Part shown: positions 36,589-49,310 of the stretch, piece after piece | How the letters are laid out: each line of letters opens with the position of its first letter | How positions within the stretch are numbered: position 1 is the stretch's first letter | Source of the DNA: Streptococcus sp. S784/96/1 | GTDB lineage: Bacteria; Bacillota; Bacilli; Lactobacillales; Streptococcaceae | Length of the DNA: 60,422 bases | Direction of reading: 5' to 3' | Assembly: GCF_902729355.1 (NCBI RefSeq) | Contig: NZ_CACVCC010000014.1 | Coordinates: 1-60,422 of the forward strand | Notes under the pieces: model-generated | Told to the model about the DNA's origin: nothing | What the model saw: the letters and a program-made list of their open reading frames with translations, nothing else | The model's database searches: none | Made by a program: the position numbers and the translations under genes

Positions 36589-38484
36589 TTACCAAATAAT
36601 CACACGGTCACTTGGCTCGCGCCACATCCCGTCTCCATCTTTAACATCAAAGGTGTCGTGGAAATCGTCAAAGTTTGGCAATTGCACATTGGTCCGTAAT
36701 TTTCCTGGCGCGTGAACATCTACCGAAATCAAGAGTTTCATATATTCTTCACGGGCTTTCATCCGCCAAATTGTTGCAAAATTTGTGAAGTAGTCTTCTG
36801 CTGAGAAGTCATCTTCCTTCTTAGCCGCTTCAAGAGCAGCTGCTAAACCACCTAAGTCTGCAACATTTTCTGATACCGTCAACTTACCGTTGACCTTACC
36901 ACCTGCAAAATCAATGCCATCGAATTGAGCAACGACTTTGTCTGTACGCTCTTGGAAAGCAGCATAATCATCTTCTGTCCACCAGTTATTCAAACTACCA
37001 TGCTCATCAAACGATGCGCCATTGGTATCAAAAGCATGCGAAATTTCATGGGCAATAACCGCACCGATACCGCCGTAGTTGGCTGATGATGATTGGTCTA
37101 AACTATAAAATGGCGCTTGTAGAATCGCGGCTGGGAAGACGATTTGGTTTTGTTGCGGGTCATAATAAGCATTGACCATGTGGGCAGGCATGTGCCATTC
37201 GCTACGGTCAACTGATTTATTCCACTTGCTCCAGCTATGAGCGATAGAAATTTTAGCCAAAGCCTGTGCATTTTCAACCAATGACAAGTTCTCATCAATA
37301 ACTTTTTTAGCATAAGTCTCTGGCAATTTTTCTGGGTAACCAATATGCGGTGTAATCACATTCAGCTTGGTGATTGCTTTATCACGTGTTTCAGGTTTGA
37401 GCCAATTATTTTGTGCCAAACGGTCCTTGTAAACCGCAATCATATTAGCTACTTTTTGTTCCACATCAGCTTTGGCTTCTGGAGAGAATTTTTCACCCGC
37501 ATACCACAAGCCAAGCGCTTGATTGAATGGTCCTTGCGCCAAGTAGTAAGCAGCTTTTTTCTTAGCCATTGCTTGAGGGGTTCCTGAGAGAGCACGGTTA
37601 TAAGCCCCTGACAAGACACGAATATCTTCTGTCAAATAAGGCGTATAAGCTGACACTGCACCATTTAAAAGTACAGCCTTTAACAGATGCCAGTTCTTTT
37701 CTGAATAGTATTCTGCTGCAAACTCTGTCCAAAATCTCTCTTCAGGAACAATGACTTTATCAGGCAACTGGCCAAGAATGTCTGTGAAAATCTTATCAAG
37801 TGGCAATTCTGGTACTAATGCTGTAAAGTCAGCCCATTCGTATGGATGGTAAAGCTTAGCATACTCTGAACTTTCTTCGCTTGAGAGAACGTATTGTGCC
37901 ACTTTAGCATCTAACGCGATAAACTTATCAAGCATGTCTTTGATTTCTTCTGTTGAAAAACCAAATTGATCCAATAGCTCTTCTTCACATTTACGCCAAG
38001 TAGCAAGCAATTCTTCTCCATTTTTTTCCGGCTCGGTATAGTAACTAGTATCTGGCAAGATAGTTGGTGGAGCAGATGCCCATAAAACATTAGTTCGGGC
38101 ATCCATAAAGTCTGGTGATACACCAAACCATAAAATATTAGGTTTTCCAGCCACTTCCAGCTCTGCCATTTTTTCAGCAAAAGAAGCAAAACTATCAAAG
38201 TTTTGATACTCTTCAATCAACGGTTTTACAGGCTCAATGCCTAAGCGTTCACGCGTTTCAAAATCAGCTACTTGCTTATGGAATTTCACAAAATTTTGAA
38301 GAACAGCATCTTCTGGTAAATTCTCACCTGCCAACCACTGGTCGGTGGTTTCAAGCATTAAGTCCTCAATCTCATCAGCAAGGTCTGAAAAGCCGCCTGT
38401 TTGTGGTTTATCATCCGGAATAACAGCATTTTTTTCCCACTCGCCATTTACAGCGTCAAAAAAATCATCTTGTAAACGTACCAT
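36589..38484 (-). CDS. pepO: M13-family endopeptidase PepO
   Basis: 631 aa, full length. The zinc site is VIAHEISHAFDTNG (HExxH) with the downstream Glu in NVADLGGLAAALEA. An upstream NAYYDPQQNQIVFPAAIL segment is the substrate-edge strand typical of M13 peptidases. It lacks the N-terminal membrane anchor of eukaryotic neprilysins and a clear signal peptide. Streptococcal PepO degrades peptides and, in group A streptococcus, signalling peptides; related proteins also bind complement factors. It is monocistronic. Confidence 0.95.
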   Translation of the reverse strand: MVRLQDDFFDAVNGEWEKNAVIPDDKPQTGGFSDLADEIEDLMLETTDQWLAGENLPEDAVLQNFVKFHKQVADFETRERLGIEPVKPLIEEYQNFDSFASFAEKMAELEVAGKPNILWFGVSPDFMDARTNVLWASAPPTILPDTSYYTEPEKNGEELLATWRKCEEELLDQFGFSTEEIKDMLDKFIALDAKVAQYVLSSEESSEYAKLYHPYEWADFTALVPELPLDKIFTDILGQLPDKVIVPEERFWTEFAAEYYSEKNWHLLKAVLLNGAVSAYTPYLTEDIRVLSGAYNRALSGTPQAMAKKKAAYYLAQGPFNQALGLWYAGEKFSPEAKADVEQKVANMIAVYKDRLAQNNWLKPETRDKAITKLNVITPHIGYPEKLPETYAKKVIDENLSLVENAQALAKISIAHSWSKWNKSVDRSEWHMPAHMVNAYYDPQQNQIVFPAAILQAPFYSLDQSSSANYGGIGAVIAHEISHAFDTNGASFDEHGSLNNWWTEDDYAAFQERTDKVVAQFDGIDFAGGKVNGKLTVSENVADLGGLAAALEAAKKEDDFSAEDYFTNFATIWRMKAREEYMKLLISVDVHAPGKLRTNVQLPNFDDFHDTFDVKDGDGMWREPSDRVIIW

Positions 38485-38836
38485 CTAGGTCTCCTTCTCT
38501 AATTTCTAAAGTGCTTACATTATAGCAAAAAAATCCCAAGAAATCATTACAAAAATCATCATTAGTTAGATATAAAAATTTAGCATTATTCCATTAAAAT
38601 AAAAGCATCACAAAATCATTGAAAGAGATAGAAACCGGTATTTCAAAAACATCTTTTTTAGGCTACATTGTCCGGTACATCAGTCAATCAAAATTCGCCA
38701 CTGCGCTAGACATTGTCTAAAAATAGAAATCTGAATGATTATCTAGCTTTAACCGTAAAAGGGGATATCAATGACTCTACTTAACTATGGTTTTCTGAAA
38801 TTTTTACTAATGAAGATTGGCAATTTGAAAAGGAAT

Positions 38837-39286
38837 AGAGTGGGACAGAAGTCATGATGTCGAAGTCTTGACTTCCCTTCGCTCTCTGATTTCTAAGCTC
38901 AGGATGAAACTGTCCACTGGATACTTTCACTCCCACCTCCGCACAGCTCCGAAGGCCTGGGAGAGCTTTGGAGGTTGGAAATAAGATGAACGATGTTCAT
39001 CACATTCGTATAGGATGGCCGCTAACGATTGTGTGGTACTCAAATAATACAGTGGACTATTTGAGGTGGGCCCTTAAAAATGAAGAAGTATCCAATTGTA
39101 GACTTCTAATCCACCAACTGCGTCTATCTGTTATTACTATCAAAAAAAGAAGGTTGAGATATTTTTTATACGAAAACTTCCAAAAGCCCTCACTAAGAGT
39201 ATAGCACTTAGCGAGGGCTTTGCCTATTGGTTTTCATTGTTTTGTGGGTGCGGGCTCCGCCATCGTGCTGGTTTGTCCCAACCTCT
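38837..39286 (+). repeat. 450-bp dispersed repeat, complete copy
   Basis: From AGAGTGGGACAGAAG (38837) to TTTGTCCCAACCTCT (39286). The ends are imperfect inverted repeats. The second copy (17397-18765) is split by an IS110 insertion. Inside are a degraded ORF (MNDVHHIRIGWPLTIVWYSN from about 38987) and a strong hairpin AAAGCCCTCACTAAG / CTTAGCGAGGGCTTT (39183-39223). The gap 38500-38836 to its left shows nothing else I can support. Confidence 0.75.
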
Positions 39287-39297
39287 TTATTTCCCAC

Positions 39298-39368
39298 TTC
39301 AGTAGGTGATGGCATTGTATTGAGTAGCTTCATAGCTACTCAATTACTAATGCCATCAGCCTACTGAA
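39298..39368 (-). terminator. Long hairpin overlapping the sufB stop codon
   Basis: TTCAGTAGG...GATGGCATT...TTGAGTAGC (39298 on) pairs with GCTACTCAA...AATGCCATC...CCTACTGAA (ending 39368), about 30 paired bases around TTCATA. The minus-strand foot of the hairpin includes the last sense codons and the TGA of sufB. No T run follows, so it may be an mRNA stabilizer or processed end rather than a simple intrinsic terminator. Confidence 0.55.
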
Positions 39369-40768
39369 CCCTCCATTTCATACGCTATGAGTCTGTTCAA
39401 TTCAACGGCGTATTCCATTGGTAGTTCCTTGGTGAATGGTTCAACAAATCCCATGACGATCATTTCTGTTGCCTCGCTTTCTGAAAGGCCACGACTCATG
39501 AGATAGTAGAGTTGTTCTTCTGAAATTTTTGAGACTTTGGCTTCGTGTTCTAAAGCGACTTGGGAATTGTGAATTTCATTGAATGGGATGGTATCTGATT
39601 TTGATAAATCGTCCATCAAAATGGTATCACATTCGATGTGGCTGACTGATTTTGCTGAGTCTTTTCCAAAAGTTACCTGTCCACGATAGTTTACCGCCCC
39701 GCCACCTTTGGCAATGGATTTAGAAACAATTGACGATGAGGTATGCGGTGCATTGTGAATCATTTTCGCTCCTGTATCTTGGTTTTGACCAGTATTCGCA
39801 AAAGCGATTGTCAACATGGTACCACGCGCTCCTGGACCATCCAAATATACCGCTGGATATTTCATGGTTGTTTTAGCACCAAGGTTCCCATCAATCCATT
39901 CTACCGTCGCATCTTTAAGAGCACGCGCACGTTTTGTCACCAAATTGTACACATTGTCTGACCAGTTTTGGATAGTCGTGTAACGGCAATACGCGCCATC
40001 AAGGGCAAAGATTTCAACAACTGCAGCGTGCAAACTGTTGGTTGAGTAAGTAGGCGCTGTACAACCTTCAACGTAGTGAACACTTGCTCCTTCATCAACG
40101 ATAATAATGGTACGCTCAAACTGTCCTGTATTTTCGTTATTTATACGGAAGTAGGTTTGTAGTGGCACATCTACCTTGACACCTTTTGGCACATAGATGA
40201 AGGTTCCGCCTGACCAAACTGCTGAGTTTAGCGCAGCTAATTTATTATCCGTAGGAGGAACCAATTTTGCAAAGTATTGTTTGAAAAGCTCTGGATATTC
40301 TTTCAAGGCTGAATCTGTATCCGTAAAGATAATCCCCAGCTTCTCAAATTCTTCTTTCATATTGTGGTAAACCACTTCTGATTCATACTGGGCAGATGCC
40401 CCAGCTAGATAAGCACGCTCTGCCTCTGGAATGCCAATACGTTCAAAAGTTTCCTTAATTTTCTCAGGGACATCATCCCATGAACGTGCTGGCTTATCAG
40501 ATGGTTTTTGGTAATAAATAATATCATCAAAATCAATCTCAGAAAGGTCTGCTCCCCACTCCTGCATCGGCATCTTGTTAAAAGCCTCGAGGGATTTGAG
40601 ACGAAATTCTAACATCCATTCTGGTTCATTTTTAGCTGCTGACAACTGACGGACAACAGCTTCACTAAGCCCCTTACCTGTCGAATAAATCGGCTCCACA
40701 TCGTCGTGAAAACCAAATTGGTACTCCCCAAGGTCAATCGGCTTTGGTTCTACAATTTCTTCTGACAT
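39356..40768 (-). CDS. sufB: Fe-S cluster assembly scaffold SufB
   Basis: 470 aa, normal length for Firmicute Suf[61 protein letters not shown] and the final [20 protein letters not shown]. With SufC and SufD it forms the scaffold on which clusters are built. It is the last gene of the suf operon and here is separated from sufU by a decayed nuclease gene, so its expression depends on read-through across about 950 bp. Confidence 0.97.
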   Translation of the reverse strand: MSEEIVEPKPIDLGEYQFGFHDDVEPIYSTGKGLSEAVVRQLSAAKNEPEWMLEFRLKSLEAFNKMPMQEWGADLSEIDFDDIIYYQKPSDKPARSWDDVPEKIKETFERIGIPEAERAYLAGASAQYESEVVYHNMKEEFEKLGIIFTDTDSALKEYPELFKQYFAKLVPPTDNKLAALNSAVWSGGTFIYVPKGVKVDVPLQTYFRINNENTGQFERTIIIVDEGASVHYVEGCTAPTYSTNSLHAAVVEIFALDGAYCRYTTIQNWSDNVYNLVTKRARALKDATVEWIDGNLGAKTTMKYPAVYLDGPGARGTMLTIAFANTGQNQDTGAKMIHNAPHTSSSIVSKSIAKGGGAVNYRGQVTFGKDSAKSVSHIECDTILMDDLSKSDTIPFNEIHNSQVALEHEAKVSKISEEQLYYLMSRGLSESEATEMIVMGFVEPFTKELPMEYAVELNRLIAYEMEGSVG

Positions 40769-40793
40769 AGTTCTTCTTTCTAAATTTTAATTT

Positions 40794-41713
40794 TTACAAG
40801 TACTCTTTAATAATTTCTTTCATCCTTACAACTTTATCAATCACCTCTTCAATAAGTTGAGGATAATTGGTCTGATTATTAAAATCTAATCCACTTATAT
40901 AGTGTATAATGCGAGAAGCTTTCTGATTATCTAATCTACGCCATTCCAGAACAAATCCTAGCTCTTCTTCTAGTTTTTGTGCAGATAATTGAAGTTTATC
41001 AAAAAGATCCTTGTCGTTGTTTATATAATACTCGATACCAATAGCATTAGTCTGATTGACAAGTGTTATTGAGATATGTGCTTTGCTTGTCCCAATTGCC
41101 ACATCATACCAATGATCCGTTGTTGCTTTTCGAACGTTAAAAGGATAATTTTTTTCCTCTAAGCACTCATTCATTTGGTTCCAAAAATTCAACCGCTCTG
41201 CTTGTGAACGACTCAATTCTTTATCTCCAGACATAGCCTTAGTTGCTTTGATAAAATCATTTGGTTTTTCCACAATCACAAACTTAGGAGCTGGTAATGA
41301 ATTACCAATTTGATAAGCATGAATTTCAATGAGAAAAAACGAAATATCTTGTGTTGTCTTGCTATTCAACCATTCGATAGCACTACGATGTTCCTCTCTG
41401 GCTTCTTTAACAATCCAAACAACAACATCCGCCCCTAAACCTGAAGCATAAGTAATTAGTGTTCACAGATGGCCGTGATTAGTTGCTTCCAGTTGATTTT
41501 CGATAATTACCTTCATCCTGTTGTCTCATCTGTCGCAACTAAATCACAACGATAAGAACCAACGAAAACTTCCTTATTAACATCAACTAGAGTTAAACCA
41601 ATTTCATTTCCTAACTGATTAATATTTTCATCTTGTGCCAATCAATTTGAAAAATCATATTATTCATGTTACTAAAGTTTCCTAACATCAACTTCTTCTA
41701 AAATACCAAACAT
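40794..41713 (-). pseudogene. PD-(D/E)XK nuclease / DUF4268 protein, broken, inserted in the suf operon
   Basis: The intact part (40794-41369, 191 codons) is the DUF4268 domain (ERLNFWNQMNECLEEKNYPF, WYDVAIGTSKAHISI, EEELGFVLEWRRLD). Upstream, the minus strand continues in shifted frames: MFGILEEVDVRKL (ATG at 41713), NINQLGNEIGLTLVDVNKEV, YRCDLVATDETTG and KVIIENQLEATNHGHL, the nuclease D...ExK-like core (D-L-V-A ... I-I-E-N-Q). Stops and at least two shifts interrupt it. The ATG lies 2 bp after the sufU stop. Similar full-length proteins are about 300 aa. Confidence 0.75.
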
Positions 41714-41715
41714 GT

Positions 41716-43853
<2,138 letters not shown>

Positions 43854-43860
43854 GCATATC

Positions 43861-45123
43861 TTAGCGTTTGTCTAGCTTGCTATCCAGTACCGCAATCATC
43901 TCATCACGGACTTCTTTGACTGGGATTTCTGTAATAACAGCTCCTAGGAAACCTAAGATCACAAGGCGCTCTGCAGTTGCTTGGTCAATCCCACGACTCA
44001 TAAGGTAGTACATATCCTCTGGGTCAACCTGACCGATTGACGCCGCATGACCTGCTGTGACTTCATTTTCATCAATCAAGAGAATTGGGTTGGCATCTGA
44101 GCGAGCTTGGTCTGATAACATCAAGACACGGCTCTCTTGTTGAGCATCCGCCCCTTTAGCCCCTTTGACAATATGGCCAATTCCATTAAAGGTTAAGGTT
44201 CCACGCTCTAAAATAACCCCATGTTGAAGGATATGCCCAACAGAATGATTCCCATAATTGGTCACTCGCGTATCAATGCCTTGTACCTGACGACCACTTG
44301 AAGCAGCAACAACTTTCAGGTTAGCATGGCTACCGTTACCAATCAAATCACTATCAAAATCGGCAATCAGATTACCTTCATTCATCACACCAAGTGCCCA
44401 ATCAACCGTTGCATCAGCGGCATGACGAGCACGGCGGCTTAAATAGGCTGTGACATGCTCTCCAAGACGGTCAATTGCCGCAAATTTAATCCGGCTTCCT
44501 GCACCTGCAATTATTTCAACAGAAATATTCGCAGAAACATCCTGAGAACCTGAACCAATGGATTCAAAGCGTTCTAGGTAGCTAAATTTACTATTTTTCC
44601 CAGCAATAATTAAGATGTGCTTGTTAAATGGCACAGCACTATCACTATCCTGCAAGAAAATGCCTTCGATAGGCTCCGCAATTTCCACATTGTCAGGAAC
44701 ATAGAGAACCGCTGCGCTGTTAAAATACGCGTAGTTGTAAGCAGCTAATTTGTCCTCATCACTTTTCACCGCAGAAGCAAAGTGCTTTTCAACCACCTCT
44801 GGAATCTCTTCCAAGGCAGAATAGAGATCTGTAAAAACAACCCCCTGTTCAATCAATGACATCGGTAATTGTTCCAGAATAGTTTGTGTTCCTACTTGAA
44901 CAAGTTTAGGGTTATCGCCTAGTTCTGTAAAATCTGGAACATTGCCAACACCCTCATCTTCTGTCAAGGTCCCATCACCAAGATTCCAACGATGAAACTT
45001 CACACGCTCAATTTTAGGTAAAGCCAAAGTTTCCAGCTTATCAAAAGCTGATAAGCGAAGTTCTGCTAACCAAGACGGCTCTGCCTTTAATTGTGAGAAG
45101 TTTTGAATAGCTTGTTTACTCAT
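43861..45123 (-). CDS. sufD: Fe-S cluster assembly protein SufD
   Basis: 420 aa: ADATVDWALGVMNEGNLIAD, GRQVQGIDTRVTNYGNHSVG, LTFNGIGHIVKGAKGADAQQ, and the C-terminal EDMYYLMSRGIDQATAERLV. SufD pairs with SufB in the SufBC2D scaffold. AGGAGAGGCT precedes the ATG, 9 bp after sufC. Confidence 0.96.
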   Translation of the reverse strand: MSKQAIQNFSQLKAEPSWLAELRLSAFDKLETLALPKIERVKFHRWNLGDGTLTEDEGVGNVPDFTELGDNPKLVQVGTQTILEQLPMSLIEQGVVFTDLYSALEEIPEVVEKHFASAVKSDEDKLAAYNYAYFNSAAVLYVPDNVEIAEPIEGIFLQDSDSAVPFNKHILIIAGKNSKFSYLERFESIGSGSQDVSANISVEIIAGAGSRIKFAAIDRLGEHVTAYLSRRARHAADATVDWALGVMNEGNLIADFDSDLIGNGSHANLKVVAASSGRQVQGIDTRVTNYGNHSVGHILQHGVILERGTLTFNGIGHIVKGAKGADAQQESRVLMLSDQARSDANPILLIDENEVTAGHAASIGQVDPEDMYYLMSRGIDQATAERLVILGFLGAVITEIPVKEVRDEMIAVLDSKLDKR

Positions 45124-45132
45124 AGCCTCTCC

Positions 45133-45906
45133 TTACTCCAATTCTTCATGGTAATCAATACCAAGCTCTTCAGCGATTTTCACATAGCCTTCTTTTTCAA
45201 GACGGGCAGCCAATTCAGCACCACCTGACATCACCACACGACCTTCCATCATCACATGAACCACATCTGGAGTGATATAGTTCAAAAGACGTTGGTAGTG
45301 GGTTATAATCATAGCACCGAAGCCTTCGCCACGCATTTCGTTAACCCCTTTTGAAACCACTTTAAGTGCATCAATGTCAAGACCTGAGTCAATCTCATCA
45401 AGAAGGGCAAATTTAGGTTCAAGCATGAGCAACTGAAGAATCTCATTACGTTTTTTCTCACCACCTGAGAACCCTTCATTCAAGTAACGCTCTGCCATTT
45501 CCTCTTTCATGCCAAGTAATTCCATTTTCTCATCAAGTTTTGTTATGAAATCACGTACTGAAATTTTATCCTCATCTTCTTTACCAGCATTCATCGCTGC
45601 ACGGATAAATTCGGCATTGGTAATTCCTGGAATTTCTGAAGGGTACTGCATGGCTAGGAAGAGCCCTAGACGTGCACGCTCATCCACTTCCATCTCTAAA
45701 ATATTTTCGCCCTCAAAAAGGATTTCTCCCTCAGTGACTTCATAGTTTGGATGTCCCATAATCGCAGCAGAAAGCGTTGATTTACCTGTTCCGTTTGGAC
45801 CCATGATCGCAGCAATTTCTCCTGTTTTAAGGGTCAAATTTACCCCTTTTAAAATTTCCTTGTCTTCAATAGAAACATGTAAGTTTTTAATTTCAAGTAC
45901 AGACAT
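45133..45906 (-). CDS. sufC: Fe-S cluster assembly ATPase SufC
   Basis: 257 aa ABC-type ATPase: Walker A GPNGTGKSTLS, signature FSGGEKKRNEILQ, Walker B FALLDEIDSGLDIDAL. It powers the SufBCD scaffold. First gene of the suf operon; a TATAAT lies about 40 bp upstream of its start on the minus strand. GGGAGATTGTC precedes the ATG. Confidence 0.97.
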   Translation of the reverse strand: MSVLEIKNLHVSIEDKEILKGVNLTLKTGEIAAIMGPNGTGKSTLSAAIMGHPNYEVTEGEILFEGENILEMEVDERARLGLFLAMQYPSEIPGITNAEFIRAAMNAGKEDEDKISVRDFITKLDEKMELLGMKEEMAERYLNEGFSGGEKKRNEILQLLMLEPKFALLDEIDSGLDIDALKVVSKGVNEMRGEGFGAMIITHYQRLLNYITPDVVHVMMEGRVVMSGGAELAARLEKEGYVKIAEELGIDYHEELE

Positions 45907-45945
45907 GACAATCTCCCGATTCTTTTTTATAACGGTCTTTATTAT

Positions 45946-45973
45946 AACAAAAAAGCCCCCGAAAGGCTTTTAT
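45946..45973 (-). terminator. rgpG terminator
   Basis: On the minus strand AAAGCC and GGGCTTTT flank TTTCGG and are followed by TTTTTG. It lies 7 bp after the rgpG stop and separates it from the sufC promoter. Confidence 0.75.
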
Positions 45974-45978
45974 CGTGC

Positions 45979-47133
45979 TTACTTCTTTGACTTCTGCTCA
46001 AAAAATTCCTTTCGATAAGCAGAATTGCCAACCAATTTCAACAGGTGGAAAAGCGGTGTTCGACCTTCTCCCCAAATTTCCAACCCCTCAATCAATACCT
46101 CAAGCCCAAACAGCACACCTACCATCAGTAGAACCCCACCTAGACGTGTTGAGACATTTAACAATAAGGAGATTAAGGAAAATAGCAGAGCAATACCATA
46201 AACGACCAACACAGCCCCTTTATGAGAAAAACCCATTGCTAACAATCTATGATGAAGGTGCATCTTGTCCGGTTCATAAAATTTCTTACCAGATAAGGTA
46301 CGACGGATAATCGCTACAAAGGTATCCACAATCGGAACCCCTAGAATAATCACTGGCGTCACCACAGCAACCGCCGTTGCATTTTTTAACCCTTGTAGGG
46401 ACAAAACAGAAATCATAAACCCTATAAATAGAGCGCCCGTGTCACCACCATAAATCCAGGCAGGATTATAATTATAAGGAAAAAATCCTGCAATAGAGGC
46501 TACAAGAACAAAAATCGTTAGGGTTAAAAAAATATCAGAATCTGCCAAAAAGAAATTAGAAACAATCCCCATCGTTAAAAGACTAATCATTGAGACACCA
46601 CTAACTAAACCATCCAAACCATCCATCAGATTGACTGCATTAGTCACGCCAACAATCCATAAAATAGTTGCAACGAACGTCAAAAGTGAATTAAACCGTA
46701 ATAACGGCCCTCCAAACGGAATCTTAAAGGAATCAAACTGAAAATCCGTAAAATACCAGACCAAAACCGCAGCAATGATAATCCCAATTAATTTTTTCTT
46801 GGCAGATAACTCATAGATATCATCAATCAGCCCAGTTATCGCCACAATAATACCACCAATCACTACAGGGAGTATATAAGTGAAATAAGTTTGTCCGTGC
46901 ACTAATCCAGTCACTACCATTGGCATGAAAAACAGAGTCGCAATGGTAAACGAAACCACTACCGCCAAACCACCGCTACTTGGCATCGGTATCTTGTTAA
47001 TCCGGCGAGCATTTGGTTGGTCAACAGCTCCGATTTTAAAAGCTAACCAACGAACGATTGGCGTCGCAAAAAGTGAGAGCAGAAAAGCACCAATTAAAAC
47101 CAAGATATATTCTAGTGAAAAACTAGTCATCAA
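45979..47133 (-). CDS. rgpG: Undecaprenyl-phosphate GlcNAc-1-phosphate transferase
   Basis: 384 aa with about 10-11 membrane helices. MraY/WecA-family motifs: [54 protein letters not shown] and [13 protein letters not shown]. In streptococci this enzyme (RgpG/GacO) starts the rhamnose-rich group polysaccharide by loading GlcNAc-P onto the lipid carrier. It overlaps the mecA stop by 4 bp; mecA-rgpG-suf is the order known from group A streptococcus. Confidence 0.93.
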   Translation of the reverse strand: MMTSFSLEYILVLIGAFLLSLFATPIVRWLAFKIGAVDQPNARRINKIPMPSSGGLAVVVSFTIATLFFMPMVVTGLVHGQTYFTYILPVVIGGIIVAITGLIDDIYELSAKKKLIGIIIAAVLVWYFTDFQFDSFKIPFGGPLLRFNSLLTFVATILWIVGVTNAVNLMDGLDGLVSGVSMISLLTMGIVSNFFLADSDIFLTLTIFVLVASIAGFFPYNYNPAWIYGGDTGALFIGFMISVLSLQGLKNATAVAVVTPVIILGVPIVDTFVAIIRRTLSGKKFYEPDKMHLHHRLLAMGFSHKGAVLVVYGIALLFSLISLLLNVSTRLGGVLLMVGVLFGLEVLIEGLEIWGEGRTPLFHLLKLVGNSAYRKEFFEQKSKK

Positions 47134-47849
47134 GCCACCTCGATACTCCTAAGCAAAGGCAGAGCATCATCCATCATTAGTTGAATACCATGCTCTTGTA
47201 AATAAGCTCGCGTTCTATCTGCCTTATGAGCATGCTCAATCAAACGTGCAAAAACGATATTAGAATAGTACGCCGGTTGATTTTCAAGAGAGACTAAGAC
47301 GGTCATGTAGTAACGTCCATCAACCTTATAAAGTTCTGACGCCTCTGTCGGAAAATCAATTGATTGGCAGAAGGTCACTACGTCTTCAAAAGTTGGAAAA
47401 TCCAAAACATAATGAACATAGTCCTGAGTCTCTTCAACCTCCTCAGTTGCACTATGTTCTTCCTGCTCCTCAATATCAGCCAATTGTTTATGAGCCGCCA
47501 CATCACCTTTTTCAAACATCTTTTGTTCCAACGTTTTGAAAAAATCTTCCGGAGACATTTGGGAAACATCTCCCAAATCAGCCAAATCTTCAAAATTCAA
47601 ATCTTGATTGATTTCTGATTTTGTCACAAAAACATCTAGGCGATCTTTTCGAGGCGTCACACGAAAACTAAGCATGCCACTTTGTTTGAAATTATCAGGC
47701 AATTCCAACTCATCCATGACAGAATAGAAAAATTCTTCCGTTTTTTCTTGAGGAATTAAGAAGTCATGCAATTCCATGCCACGCTCTTCCAAATCCTCCA
47801 TACTGATCGTAATTTTCAACGTTGTTTCGTTGATTTGTTTCATTTCCAT
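47130..47849 (-). CDS. mecA: Adaptor protein MecA
   Basis: 239 aa. The N-terminal substrate-binding part ([39 protein letters not shown]) and the C-terminal ClpC-binding domain ([20 protein letters not shown]) are separated by an acidic linker ([18 protein letters not shown]). MecA delivers ComX and other proteins to ClpCP and so restrains competence. Co-transcribed with rgpG. Confidence 0.95.
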   Translation of the reverse strand: MEMKQINETTLKITISMEDLEERGMELHDFLIPQEKTEEFFYSVMDELELPDNFKQSGMLSFRVTPRKDRLDVFVTKSEINQDLNFEDLADLGDVSQMSPEDFFKTLEQKMFEKGDVAAHKQLADIEEQEEHSATEEVEETQDYVHYVLDFPTFEDVVTFCQSIDFPTEASELYKVDGRYYMTVLVSLENQPAYYSNIVFARLIEHAHKADRTRAYLQEHGIQLMMDDALPLLRSIEVA

Positions 47850-48378
47850 TTAATTACCTCGCACGAGACTAGTCATTTCATTATACTAGAATGAGGTTAA
47901 AATAGCAATTTTCTAACCTATTAAGAGCTATAAACCACACATGAAACCCTTAAATATAGCAGCATTCTGTTGAGACAAATAATATAACTGCCTCATTTCC
48001 AACCTTCCGGCACATTTTTAATCAAATCAATCAAAAATGTTTGCACTAGTGTTTACTCAGATCATCTTACCATTTGCAACTCACTCTATGTACAGCGAAC
48101 TCAAAATAGATTAGGACAAAGCATAGAATAACTAATATTATTAGCGTCTATAAAAATGATTCATCTATGTCCTACTCTTAATTCAAATCGCTATAGAACC
48201 ATTTAAGATAGTAGTCTGTTTTCGTTAGTTAGAAATAACCGTAACACTCCAAAGTTTGACGGCTCTTTCTTTTCGAAGATTTTATCGCAAACCTATCACA
48301 AAGGAATGTTAAGCTAGCAAAGCCTAGAAGTGTTTGTGTAACTTCAACTACTGTCAATAGCAACACCGAAGTTTCTAG
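47850..48378. other. Intergenic region without a supported gene
   Basis: AT-rich, about 530 bp between mecA and the palindrome before uppP. A mecA promoter is likely just inside (minus-strand TATAAT at about 47886-47881). A 64-codon minus ORF (48229-48423) has no binding site and partly overlaps the palindrome, so I do not call it. LGFASLTFLCDRFAIKSSKR in it may be a relic of a decayed repeat. Confidence 0.4.
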
Positions 48379-48417
48379 GAGAGTGGGACAGAAGTCATGA
48401 CTTCTGTCCCACTCTCC
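48379..48417. terminator. Perfect 38-bp palindrome with the ends of the dispersed repeat
   Basis: GAGAGTGGGACAGAAGT and its exact complement ACTTCTGTCCCACTCTC flank CATG. The half sequence is the same as the left end of the 450-bp repeats at 38837 and 17397. It lies 10 bp after the uppP stop and would form a very stable hairpin, with T-poor flanks on the minus side. Probably used as the uppP terminator and perhaps a minimal relic of the repeat. Confidence 0.7.
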
Positions 48418-48426
48418 CATCATTTT

Positions 48427-49263
48427 TTAAAAAATATAACTCAGACCTGCATAGGTAAGAAGAATTATTCCTAGTATAATACGGTATTTACCAAATATTT
48501 TAAAGGTATGACTCTTCACGTAGTCTGTCAGGAAGCGAATCGCGTAATAACTAACCACGAAAGCTGTGATACTTGCCAACAGTAGAAGGACGATTTGAGA
48601 AAAGGCTAACGCATTGCCATCAACAAAGAATTTTACTGCCTTAAGCCCACTATACCCAAACATAGTCGGTATGGCAAGGAAAAAGGTGAAATCAGCTGCG
48701 ACACTCCTACTTGTCCCTAAAAGAATACCTCCAAGTATCGTTGCTCCTGAGCGACTAGTCCCTGGAACAATACTAAGGACTTGGAACATTCCAATATAAA
48801 AAGCGTTGCGATAAGACATTCTTGATAAGGTCTTAACTTTGGGCTCCATTCGTTGGCGGTCTTCTAAGAGGATAAAAGCAACCCCATAAACAATCAACAT
48901 CAGCGCTACTGTTGACATATTTTGAAAATGTCTTTCAAACCAATCATCCAAAGGCAAAGCAATTAAAATAGAAGGAATACAGGCAATCGCAACTTTAAGC
49001 CACAGCTGCCAAGTCTTTTGAACCTCTTTAGCAGTTTTTCCAGGCTGAAAAGGATTCAAGCGATTAAAATAAATGACAATGACTGCTAAAATCGCCCCTA
49101 ACTGAATAACAATGTTAAACATGTCCATAAAGTCTTTATTTTGATTGCTAAAATTGATAAATTCCTGCACTAAAATCAAATGACCGGTACTAGAAATTGG
49201 CAACCATTCTGTAATCCCTTCGACAATACCAAAAAAGATTGCCTTTAATATTTCAAAAAACAT
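48427..49263 (-). CDS. uppP: Undecaprenyl-diphosphatase UppP (BacA)
   Basis: 278 aa, about 8 membrane helices. The two conserved half-sites are [20 protein letters not shown] and [20 protein letters not shown]. It recycles undecaprenyl pyrophosphate for wall synthesis and gives bacitracin tolerance. Monocistronic; AGGAGTATCT precedes the ATG. Confidence 0.96.
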   Translation of the reverse strand: MFFEILKAIFFGIVEGITEWLPISSTGHLILVQEFINFSNQNKDFMDMFNIVIQLGAILAVIVIYFNRLNPFQPGKTAKEVQKTWQLWLKVAIACIPSILIALPLDDWFERHFQNMSTVALMLIVYGVAFILLEDRQRMEPKVKTLSRMSYRNAFYIGMFQVLSIVPGTSRSGATILGGILLGTSRSVAADFTFFLAIPTMFGYSGLKAVKFFVDGNALAFSQIVLLLLASITAFVVSYYAIRFLTDYVKSHTFKIFGKYRIILGIILLTYAGLSYIF

Positions 49264-49310
49264 AGATACTCCTTACTTGCTTTATCCTATTATAACAGAT
49301 TTTCTAAATT

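Noticed and set aside
38568..38836. Possible transposase relic (VRYISQSKFATALDIV-like) left of the dispersed repeat
   Set aside because: Too short and without a clear family motif or flanking repeats to support a call.
48229..48423. 64-codon minus-strand ORF between mecA and uppP
   Set aside because: It has no ribosome-binding site, starts inside the uppP-side palindrome and has no recognisable domain. It looks like chance or relic sequence.
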